The notes under the pieces are model-generated. The model was given only the letters and a program-made list of their open reading frames with translations, did no database searches and had not been told where the DNA came from. Made by a program: the position numbers and the translations under genes. A stretch of 64,000 nt of DNA from Dyella sp. C9 (lineage in GTDB: Bacteria; Pseudomonadota; Gammaproteobacteria; Xanthomonadales; Rhodanobacteraceae), in contig NZ_QIRF01000001.1 in the NCBI RefSeq assembly GCF_003332825.1, forward strand, positions 62,001 through 126,000. Direction: 5' to 3'. Position 1 is the first letter of the stretch. The number at the start of each line of letters is the position of its first letter. This document shows positions 23,919-31,748 of this stretch, in pieces.

Positions 23919-25112
23919 ATGCGACGGGCGTTGATACCGCGGCTTATCGGGCTCATCGCCTCGGCCATGGTGCTCTGTTCGCAGGGCGCCCTGGCCGAGA
24001 CCTGCGCATGGCCTGCATGGGATGCATTCAAGCAGGGCATGCTGAGCGCGGACGGCCGCGTCATCGACGCCAGCTCGCCGCAGCAGGTGACCGTGTCGGA
24101 AGGGCAATCGTACGCACTGTTCTTCGCGCTGGTGGCCAATGATCGCGCCACCTTCGACAAGGTGCTGGACTGGACACAGGACAACCTGGCGCAAGGCGAT
24201 CTGACCACCCACCTGCCGGCGTGGGAGTGGGGCCGGCGACCGGCTACCGGCGTCGCCAACAGCAGTACGTCGGCGACGCCCCCCGATCGCCAGGCGTGGG
24301 GCGTGCTCGACAGCGCTTCCGCCTCGGATTCCGACGTATGGATCGCCTACACCCTGCTGGAAGCGGGCCGCTTGTGGCGGGAGCGCCGCTACGTGGCGCT
24401 GGGCACTGTGATGATGCGCAACATCGCGGCCAGGGAGACCGCCAGCCTGCCGGGCCTGGGCCGCACGCTGCTGCCCGGGCCGGTCGGCTTCAAGCCGTCC
24501 GAGGGCGTCTGGCGCCTCAACCCCAGCTACGTGCCGTTGCAGGTGATGCGTCGGCTGGCAGGCAGCGAAGGTGCCGCGGCCAGCTGGCAGGCGTTGCTGC
24601 ATAGTTCTATCCGGCTGGTGACGGAGACGGCGCCGCAGGGCTATTCGCCGGACTGGGTCGAATACCGCGCCGATGGTGGCTTCCGGCCGGATGCAGCATC
24701 GAACGCCGAGGGCGCGTACAACGCCATCCGGGTGTACCTGTGGGCGGGCATGCTGTCCACGGACGACCCGGCGAGGGCGACGTTGTTGCCGGTGTTTCGT
24801 CCGCTGGCCGACTTCGTGGCGGCGCATGGGTATCCGCCCGAGCGCGTGGACACGCGCACCGGCACCGTAGGCCCGAACGAGGGCAATCTTGGCTTCTCCG
24901 CCGCCGTCGCACCGTATCTGGCCGCACTCGGCCGCAACGATCTCGCCACCGCGCAGGTGCAGCGTGCACACGCCCTGGCCCAGCAGGCGCCGCCGGGCTA
25001 CTACAGCAGCGTGCTGGCGCTGTTTGGCCTGGGTTACCTGGATCAGCAGTACCGCTTCGATGCAAACGGCTTTGTCATTCCTGCCTGGACCACGACATGC
25101 CCGGCACACTGA
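23919..25112 (+). CDS. bcsZ: Endoglucanase BcsZ (GH8), catalytic base position is Asn
   Basis: A 397-residue periplasmic GH8 family endo-1,4-beta-glucanase with a signal peptide ending near A-L-A-E-T (residue 27). The catalytic acid is E61 in V-S-E-G-Q-S-Y. The motif that carries the catalytic base in E. coli BcsZ (Asp243 in Y-D-A-I-R by my recollection) reads Y-N-A-I-R here, with N268 encoded by AAC at 24720-24722. A Gly/Ser/Thr-rich insertion near residue 110 accounts for the offset. Either another carboxylate acts as base, as in some GH8 subgroups, or activity is weakened. BcsZ normally trims cellulose during export. It overlaps bcsC by 16 bases. Confidence 0.92.
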   Translation: MRRALIPRLIGLIASAMVLCSQGALAETCAWPAWDAFKQGMLSADGRVIDASSPQQVTVSEGQSYALFFALVANDRATFDKVLDWTQDNLAQGDLTTHLPAWEWGRRPATGVANSSTSATPPDRQAWGVLDSASASDSDVWIAYTLLEAGRLWRERRYVALGTVMMRNIAARETASLPGLGRTLLPGPVGFKPSEGVWRLNPSYVPLQVMRRLAGSEGAAASWQALLHSSIRLVTETAPQGYSPDWVEYRADGGFRPDAASNAEGAYNAIRVYLWAGMLSTDDPARATLLPVFRPLADFVAAHGYPPERVDTRTGTVGPNEGNLGFSAAVAPYLAALGRNDLATAQVQRAHALAQQAPPGYYSSVLALFGLGYLDQQYRFDANGFVIPAWTTTCPAH

Positions 25113-28100
25113 GCTCCCTGCTGGCTGCGCCGGTCGTGCTGCTGATGGCGGCCACGCCCTGCGTGGTGCTGGCGCAGGCGGCCGCGCCCAGCCCGCAGGT
25201 CAGCCAACTGTTGTCCTCCGGCCGCATGTGGCAGGACAAGGGGCGGCCGGACATGGCGCGGGGTGTCGTGCAGAAGGCCTTGTTGATCCAGCCCAACCAG
25301 CCCGATGCCATGGCCCTGATGGGCGAGGTGGAGCTGAGTTCGAATCGCCCGGCCGAGGCGGCGAAGATCCTGCAGCAGTTGCAGCAGCGCTATCCCGGTC
25401 ATCCGGCGACGATCGAGCTGGCAGACGCCTACCGTCTGGCCACCACCGACAAGATGGAGCTAGCGGAGATTCGCCTGTTGTCCAGTGCAGGCAAGGCGGA
25501 CGAAGCGTGGGTGCGCATGCAGAAACTGTTCCCGCGCGGTGCGCCCACTGGCCCGGTGGCGGGCGATTACTATCGCCTGTGGGCCGCCGCGACGGGACAG
25601 CGCGATCGTGCCATCAGCGATCTGCGATCGCGCATCGCGAAGCGTCCCGACGACCTGAATCTCGCCCTGGTGTTGGCAGACCTGCTTACTGACCGTGACG
25701 GTACCCGCCTGGAGGGGCTGGGCATCATCTACCGGGTGTACCTGCGTCCCGATGGCAATCGCGCGAGGGCACTGGAGCTGTGGCGGCGCGCGCTGAACAG
25801 CGCCGGCAGCAGCGATACGGCGTACTACGTGTGGTACCAGCGCTATCTCAAGGAAGTGCCCGACGACGTGGGGGCGAAGCAGGCGCTCGCCGATCTCGCC
25901 AAGAAGGGCGGCGCGAAGCCGCCCCCGCCGCCGGCTGCATCGCAGGTCGCGGGCACGCAACCGGTGGTGCAGCCCGTGGTGCAGTCGCCCTCGCGAACAA
26001 GCACAACGGTGTCATCCGGACCGTCGCGATCGGCGCGCGAGGGCGCCGCGCTGGGCGAGCAGGGCTTGCAGCAGCTGCGCGCAGGCCATCACCAGGAGGC
26101 GCAGGCGTTGTTTGCACGCGCGCTGAAGCTGGACCCGGACAACGCGGGAAAATGGCGCAGCCTGATGAAGACGGCGCAGTTCTGGGGCATCGTCGCACGC
26201 GCCCGGCAGGCCAACGCGCAAGCTCATCCGGAACAGGGTGAGGCGCTCGCGCGGGAGGCCTTGCGAATCGAGCCGGACAACGCAGAGGCCAAGCGGGTGC
26301 TCGCTTCGGCGCTGATCGCCCAGCAGAAGTGGCCCCAGGCCGAAGCGGTGTTGCGGCCACTGGTGAACGCGCCCGCGCCGGATCTCGATGCCTTGCGCGA
26401 CCTGATTCAGGTGTTGCACGCCACCCATCGCGACCGCGAAATCGACCCACTCATCGCCAGCGTCGAGCCGCGCGTGGGGCGCAGCGGCGAGGATGCGCGC
26501 AAGCAGCGTGCCGAGTTGCTGTCGATCGAGGCGGATCGGCTGCTCGATGAAGGCAAGCGGGGCGCCGCGCTGGGCAAACTGGAGGCGGCAGTCCGACTCA
26601 CGCCGGATGATGCGTGGCTGCGCTATACCCTGGCGCGGCTCTATCGCGACCTTGGCCTGCCTGGATTGGGGCGCGGGGTGATGGAGGACGGACTCCGTGT
26701 CGCGCCATCGGCGGACATGCACTACGCCACTGCGCTCTATCTCAACTCGCTGGACGATATCGCCGGTGCCAACGCGCAACTGAGCCAGGTGCCGCCTGCA
26801 GAACGCTCCAGCGGCATGCGCGAGCTGGCCACCAGCCTCAGGGCCCAGGCGGACCTGCGCCAGGCACGCGAACTGATGGCGCAGGGGCGTCGCGACGAGG
26901 CCGGCCAGCTGCTCGACCGCATTGCCGCCGAATCCAGGGACGATCCGCAGATGCTCGCCAGCGTGGGCCGCGAATGGATCACGCTGGGCCAACCGGACAA
27001 GGGGCTCAAGCTGGTGCGCGACTGGCTGGACGCGCATCCCGACGATCCTGCGATCGGCGTGCGGCTGCGCTATGGCGACCTGCTTGCCGCCGCCAATCGC
27101 GACGACGAACTGGGGCCGTGGATCGCCGATGCGCGTGCACGCCCTGGCGTCACGGCCGACCAGCAGGCGTCGTTCGATAGCCAGTTGCTGCGGCTGGCCA
27201 TCCGTACCGCCGGCCGCCAGATGGATGCCGGCGATTACAGGGGCGCGGCACGCACCCTGGACGCCGTGCCAGCGCCATTGCAGTCCGATCCGCGCTGGCT
27301 GCTGGCGCAGGCCGACCTGCTGGAGGCTCAGCGCGACTACCGCGGTGCCGAGGCCTACGCCCGCAAGGTGCTGGCGACGCATCCCGGTGATCCCGACGCG
27401 CGCCTGACGGTGGCGCGCATGGAAGAGCGCATGGGGCATCGCAAGGAGTCGCTGCGGATCGTGCGCGAGGTGCAGGCGGACACCGCGCCGGACGACATCG
27501 ATACCCAGCTGGCGATTGCACGCCGCTACAGTGCGTTGGGCGAGAACGCCGAAGCGCTCGCCATCGTGCAGTCGTTGCGGCAGCAATATCCCGACCGCTC
27601 CGACATCACCCTGCAGATGGGGCGCACCGAGCAGTCACGTGGCCGCTACGACGATGCAGCGGCGTTGTACCGTGCCGCGCGGGTGCAGGAGCAGGCGGAG
27701 GGCGAACTGCCCAGTCCGGAGGACAACCTCACCTCGGCCCAGCGTGCCCTGCAGGGACTGGACGATCGCCGGCAGGGGCAGGTCGCCACGGCAGTGATCC
27801 AGTCCGACGAGTCCGGCGACGGCGGCATCTCGCGCCTCAACGCCACCGAGATCCCGCTGTATGTGCGCATCCCCGATGGCTATACCGGCCACTATTTCTT
27901 CCACGCCGATACCGTCCTGCTCGATGCGGGCGAGTTGCCGGCCAATTACTTTCCGTCGTCCTACAAGTTCGGCCAGATCGCCGCTTATGGCACCGCGGGC
28001 CTGCCCGACAAGATCAGCGAGACCGACAAGGGCGTGGCGCTGGCGGCAGGTTATGAGTTCAGCGGGGCCAACAACAGCTGGCGTGCCGACATCGGACGTT

Positions 28101-28927
28101 CGCCGGTGGGCTTCACCGTCGGCAACATCCTCGGCGGCTTCCTCTACCGGCACGACTTCTACGACTCCTCGTTGACGGTCGACGTGTCGCGGCGGCCGGT
28201 CACCAGCAGCATGCTGTCCTACGCCGGCGCCCGCGATCCGGTGACGGGGGAAACCTGGGGCGGGGTGGTGCGCAGTGGCGTCACGGTGCGGGGGGCGCAG
28301 GATTGGGGACGCACCACGCTGTTCGCTTCGGTCGGCTATGGAGTGCTCAGCGGACGCAACGTGGAGGACAACCACGAGTTCAAGGTGCGCACCGGCTTCG
28401 ACCTGCCGATATTCGAGCACCCCAACCAGCGGCTGGTCTCCGGCCTGGTGATCAACTACTGGCAGTACAGCGACAACCAGCACTACTACACCTTTGGCAA
28501 CGGCGGCTATTACAGCCCGCAACAGTACAAGTCGATCAGCATCCCGCTCGACTGGATGGGGCGCTACGGGCGCTGGTCGTGGGAGCTGGACGGGTCGGTG
28601 GGCAACTCCTGGACGCGCGAGGACGAGTCACCGTTCTTCCCCACCCGGCCCGACCTGCAGGCGCTGGCCGTGGCGCGCATGGCGGCGGCCGACCTTGGCT
28701 CGCCGTATTTCGGCGGCGGCACCGGCGGCGGCTTCAGCTACACCGTGGAAGCCGCGCTCGAATACCGGATCGCCCCGCACTGGGTGGCCGGCACCCGCCT
28801 GAAGATCGACCGTTCACACGACTACGCCCCGAATCTTGGGATGCTTTACCTGCGCTATTTCTTCGACGAGCAGCGGTTCCCCGTGCCATTCCCGCCCAAC
28901 CCGGTCAAGCCGTATTCGGCGTACTGA
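25097..28927 (+). CDS. bcsC: Cellulose export protein BcsC (TPR plus outer-membrane barrel)
   Basis: A 1276-residue protein, somewhat longer than E. coli BcsC. Signal peptide is residues 1-26. Tetratricopeptide repeats follow, with units such as P-D-A-M-A-L-M-G-E-V near residue 75 and A-L-K-L-D-P-D-N-A near 345, interrupted by a Pro-rich linker at about 275-310. The last 380 residues are the BcsC C-terminal beta-barrel, starting around residue 895, with L-Y-V-R-I-P-D-G-Y-T-G and ending F-P-P-N-P-V-K-P-Y. The TPR arm scaffolds the periplasmic complex and the barrel releases cellulose. ATG at 25097 lies inside bcsZ; a longer upstream frame is a shadow of bcsZ. Confidence 0.92.
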   Translation: MPGTLSSLLAAPVVLLMAATPCVVLAQAAAPSPQVSQLLSSGRMWQDKGRPDMARGVVQKALLIQPNQPDAMALMGEVELSSNRPAEAAKILQQLQQRYPGHPATIELADAYRLATTDKMELAEIRLLSSAGKADEAWVRMQKLFPRGAPTGPVAGDYYRLWAAATGQRDRAISDLRSRIAKRPDDLNLALVLADLLTDRDGTRLEGLGIIYRVYLRPDGNRARALELWRRALNSAGSSDTAYYVWYQRYLKEVPDDVGAKQALADLAKKGGAKPPPPPAASQVAGTQPVVQPVVQSPSRTSTTVSSGPSRSAREGAALGEQGLQQLRAGHHQEAQALFARALKLDPDNAGKWRSLMKTAQFWGIVARARQANAQAHPEQGEALAREALRIEPDNAEAKRVLASALIAQQKWPQAEAVLRPLVNAPAPDLDALRDLIQVLHATHRDREIDPLIASVEPRVGRSGEDARKQRAELLSIEADRLLDEGKRGAALGKLEAAVRLTPDDAWLRYTLARLYRDLGLPGLGRGVMEDGLRVAPSADMHYATALYLNSLDDIAGANAQLSQVPPAERSSGMRELATSLRAQADLRQARELMAQGRRDEAGQLLDRIAAESRDDPQMLASVGREWITLGQPDKGLKLVRDWLDAHPDDPAIGVRLRYGDLLAAANRDDELGPWIADARARPGVTADQQASFDSQLLRLAIRTAGRQMDAGDYRGAARTLDAVPAPLQSDPRWLLAQADLLEAQRDYRGAEAYARKVLATHPGDPDARLTVARMEERMGHRKESLRIVREVQADTAPDDIDTQLAIARRYSALGENAEALAIVQSLRQQYPDRSDITLQMGRTEQSRGRYDDAAALYRAARVQEQAEGELPSPEDNLTSAQRALQGLDDRRQGQVATAVIQSDESGDGGISRLNATEIPLYVRIPDGYTGHYFFHADTVLLDAGELPANYFPSSYKFGQIAAYGTAGLPDKISETDKGVALAAGYEFSGANNSWRADIGRSPVGFTVGNILGGFLYRHDFYDSSLTVDVSRRPVTSSMLSYAGARDPVTGETWGGVVRSGVTVRGAQDWGRTTLFASVGYGVLSGRNVEDNHEFKVRTGFDLPIFEHPNQRLVSGLVINYWQYSDNQHYYTFGNGGYYSPQQYKSISIPLDWMGRYGRWSWELDGSVGNSWTREDESPFFPTRPDLQALAVARMAAADLGSPYFGGGTGGGFSYTVEAALEYRIAPHWVAGTRLKIDRSHDYAPNLGMLYLRYFFDEQRFPVPFPPNPVKPYSAY

Positions 28928-28956
28928 CCGCCCGGAAGGAAGCTAGAGACAACCAC

Positions 28957-30747
28957 GTGAAGAATTATCCCGCCCAAGCCAGCACCAACCCGTCGAGCCT
29001 GGTCTCGCCCGCCTTGCTGCGGATGAGCCAGACGCTTGCCATCGAAGGCTTGCCGCTGCGCCTGTCCACCCTGGCGGCGGGCCAGGCCTACGTGGTGTAC
29101 GCCAACCGGTCTCCGGCGCGCGATGCGATGTTCTGGGGTACGGCGGCCAATGCCGTGCACAGCCCGGTGACCGTGCTGTCCGGTCGCGAGCCGGAAAACC
29201 TGATTGCCTCGCTGCGCGAGCATGGCGTCGATATCGACGTGCCGCGCTCGGTGCATCCGAAGGCCAACGTGTGCACGCTGAGCACGCTGCCAGGACGCGA
29301 CAGCGGCGAGGTGCTGATGGAGGCGCTGCAGGCGCTGTCGGACCAGTGCGCGCTGGCGGGCAGCCAGTTCCTCATCGAAGGCGCGGCGGCCTTCTTCAAC
29401 TGGCAGGACGGGCCGGTGCTGGTGCGGCAGGGTGAGCGGCTGGCCCGCTGGTGCGCGGAGCATCGCCACAGCGTGCTGCTGGTGATGTCGCCGCCCCTGG
29501 TGGAAGAGGACAAGCCGGCGCCCGCGCTGGCCGAATTCCAGATGCGTTTTGCCGGCGTGGCCCAGCTGGCGCAGGTCGAAGGGGAATACCGTTGGGAGGT
29601 GTCGTTCTGGCGCAGCAACCGCCAGACATTGGCGGCCAGCGAGTCGATTCCCCTGCGTTTTTCGCCCGACGATCATCGGCTGGTGGCGGTGGCCGAGACG
29701 CAGGGCGAGGAGGGTGATGGCCATGGGCCCGGACTGCTGGCGCCGGACGAGGCCGTGGTGATGCTGGCGCGCGATGAGGTGATGAACGAACGCACGGTGC
29801 CGCGCGATTGGCAGGTGTTCGACAACAACGACGCGCTGGCCGCGGCCGCGGCCGGCTCCGTGGCCGCCACCGTGCTGTTGCACCATCATCATCGGGAAAA
29901 CATGGCCGACCTGGCGAAACAGGTGAACCAGCTGCGCCGCCAGTGTGGCAAGGCGCTGAAGATCATCGTGCGCGAAGAGAACATCACGGTGCGCTACGAG
30001 CTGCTGATGCTCAATCTCGGCGCGAACATGGTGATCCCCAGCCGCCTGCCGGTGGCGCAGGTCGAGGTGTTGGTCGACGGCGTGCAGGGCCAGCTGTTCT
30101 CGCGCCCGGTGCCCGCCGATTACCGGTCGGTGCTGTCGGCTACCGTGCGCGACCCGGTGAGCGGCTATGTGCCCACCCCGCGCTTCGTGGAGCTGGTGCG
30201 CGCTGCGGTTGACCGCAGTCGCGTGATCCGCCTCCCCAACGTGGTGACGCGCCTGTTGCTGCAGACCGACGTGGCCGCGATCGACGCGTTGCGTGCCTGC
30301 ACGATGCGTCGTTCGGGTGACCTGTGCACCGCCAGCGGCGACAGCGTGTATGTGTTCTTCTTCGCCTGCCACGTGGAAGACGCAGGCAAGGCCTGCCAGC
30401 GCGCCTTCAAGCTTCCGTTGGGCGAGCTGTTCCAGGGGGAGCTGCGCTGTGGTGACCGGACGTCGATCATGGACCTGCTGGCGAGCATCGAGCAGGAGAT
30501 CAGCCAGTTGCCGGCGCCGGACTATTCGGGCTATGTCGACGCCACGGCGACGGACGATCACTTCGACACCATGGCCAGTGATGCGGCTGGCAACGCGTTG
30601 CCGGTGGCCGCGCCAGGGGCGGCGGTTTCGCCGGCAACCGCCGCAGACAAGCTGCCGGGGATCGGCGCCGCCGACGAAGCCGTTCGGAGCCAGGTGGCGC
30701 GACGCGTGCCCCAGGCGGTGTCGTTGCCGCTGAAGGCACAGGGGTAG
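28957..30747 (+). CDS. bcsE: c-di-GMP-binding BcsE
   Basis: A 596-residue cytoplasmic protein matching BcsE in domain order: an N-terminal regulatory part, a degenerate REC-like domain and a degenerate GGDEF-like domain. The c-di-GMP-binding RxGD motif is present as R452-S-G-D455, and the E-E-N-I-T-V-R-Y region near residue 346 is typical. BcsE binds c-di-GMP and works with BcsF at the inner membrane to support maximal cellulose synthesis. GTG at 28957 is the first sensible start; a purine-rich site is about 15 bases upstream, so a later start (for example the Met near residue 23) cannot be excluded. The C-terminal 90 residues are low-complexity and Ala-rich. Confidence 0.88.
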   Translation: MKNYPAQASTNPSSLVSPALLRMSQTLAIEGLPLRLSTLAAGQAYVVYANRSPARDAMFWGTAANAVHSPVTVLSGREPENLIASLREHGVDIDVPRSVHPKANVCTLSTLPGRDSGEVLMEALQALSDQCALAGSQFLIEGAAAFFNWQDGPVLVRQGERLARWCAEHRHSVLLVMSPPLVEEDKPAPALAEFQMRFAGVAQLAQVEGEYRWEVSFWRSNRQTLAASESIPLRFSPDDHRLVAVAETQGEEGDGHGPGLLAPDEAVVMLARDEVMNERTVPRDWQVFDNNDALAAAAAGSVAATVLLHHHHRENMADLAKQVNQLRRQCGKALKIIVREENITVRYELLMLNLGANMVIPSRLPVAQVEVLVDGVQGQLFSRPVPADYRSVLSATVRDPVSGYVPTPRFVELVRAAVDRSRVIRLPNVVTRLLLQTDVAAIDALRACTMRRSGDLCTASGDSVYVFFFACHVEDAGKACQRAFKLPLGELFQGELRCGDRTSIMDLLASIEQEISQLPAPDYSGYVDATATDDHFDTMASDAAGNALPVAAPGAAVSPATAADKLPGIGAADEAVRSQVARRVPQAVSLPLKAQG

Positions 30748-30753
30748 GCGTAC

Positions 30754-30957
30754 ATGGGCATCTTTCTCGGCTACTTCGTGTGGGGCCTGATCCTGGCGGC
30801 GCCGTTGGCATGGCTGGGCTGGCGGCTGCGCCTGCGGCGTTGGGTGCCGCGCTGGACCTCGTTGCTGAGCCGTCGCCCGGTTCGCCTGCCGCCCCAGTTG
30901 CATCCGCTGGTGATACGCGGCCGGCGCTGGCGTGCCGATCGTGGAGGGGCTCGATGA
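30754..30957 (+). CDS. bcsF: BcsF, small membrane anchor for BcsE
   Basis: A 67-residue protein with a single N-terminal transmembrane helix (G-Y-F-V-W-G-L-I-L-A-A-P-L) followed by a strongly basic Arg/Pro-rich cytoplasmic tail. Size, topology and position right after bcsE match BcsF, which recruits BcsE to the membrane. It starts six bases after bcsE and its stop overlaps the bcsQ start as ATGA. Sequence conservation in this family is low, so the name rests mainly on context. Confidence 0.75.
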   Translation: MGIFLGYFVWGLILAAPLAWLGWRLRLRRWVPRWTSLLSRRPVRLPPQLHPLVIRGRRWRADRGGAR

Positions 30958-31748
30958 AGACCATCGCACTGGTCTCCTCGACAGGTGGCGCGGGGCGCAC
31001 GACCTTGACGGTCGCGTTGGCCGGCCTGTTGAAGGCCCGCGGGCACGCCGTGGTGGCGATCGAGTGCGATCCGGGCAACGTGCTGGCGACGCACTACGGT
31101 CTGCACCAGCCTGCGCGCGCGGGACTGGTGTCGCATCTGCTGGCACCCGCCGCGCCATGGCGCGATACCGCGTTGCAGGGGGACGATGGCGTGCTGCTGT
31201 TGCCCTGGGGCGATGCCGCGGCAAATGGACAGGGCGGCGATGCCTCGCCGGAGATGGCGATCGCGACGAGGCTGTTGCAGGAGCCGCATTGGCTGCGTGA
31301 CCTGATTGCGCGCATCGACCTGCCGGGCCGTGCCGTGGCACTGGTGGATACGCCTGCCTGGCCATCGGTCCAGACCACGCAGGCGCTGGCGGCGGCGGAC
31401 CTGGTGCTGGCGGTACTGGCGCCCGAACCCCTGGTTTGCGCCACGCTGCCACGCCTGCGCGCGGCGCTCGCGGGAAAGCCGTGCGTCTTTGTCGCCAATG
31501 GCGTCATGCCAGGGCGCCAGCTGCACATGGACATACTCACGTTGCTGCGGGCGTCGCTGGGCACGGCCATGTCGTCCTACCGCATCCACGCCGATACCGG
31601 CATACCGGAGGCGCTGGCGCGCGACGAGGATTTCTGCCGCGGCGCCCCCCACTCGCAGGCGGCGCATGACATGCAGGGCCTGGCGTCATGGCTCGCGGGC
31701 TGGGTGGCAAGGCAGGGCGAGGCATCCATCGCGGGAGGGGCATCCTGA
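30954..31748 (+). CDS. bcsQ: BcsQ (YhjQ), MinD/ParA-like ATPase with degenerate P-loop
   Basis: A 264-residue SIMIBI-class protein. The P-loop region reads S-T-G-G-A-G-R-T-T at residues 9-17: the usual Lys is Arg15 and the ParA-type signature Lys is Thr10. E. coli BcsQ is also degenerate here, so this may be family-typical. The later A-L-V-D-T-P-A-W stretch near residue 127 is the switch II/Walker B region. BcsQ forms a heterocomplex with BcsR that supports assembly or polar placement of the synthase. ATG overlaps the bcsF stop by four bases; its own stop overlaps the bcsA start by one base. Confidence 0.87.
   Translation: MKTIALVSSTGGAGRTTLTVALAGLLKARGHAVVAIECDPGNVLATHYGLHQPARAGLVSHLLAPAAPWRDTALQGDDGVLLLPWGDAAANGQGGDASPEMAIATRLLQEPHWLRDLIARIDLPGRAVALVDTPAWPSVQTTQALAAADLVLAVLAPEPLVCATLPRLRAALAGKPCVFVANGVMPGRQLHMDILTLLRASLGTAMSSYRIHADTGIPEALARDEDFCRGAPHSQAAHDMQGLASWLAGWVARQGEASIAGGAS

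Noticed and set aside
28855-31452. 865-codon open frame on the minus strand opposite bcsE/bcsF/bcsQ
   Set aside because: Arg/His/Gln-rich composition without motifs; the plus strand there holds well-recognised bcs genes. A typical high-GC antisense shadow.
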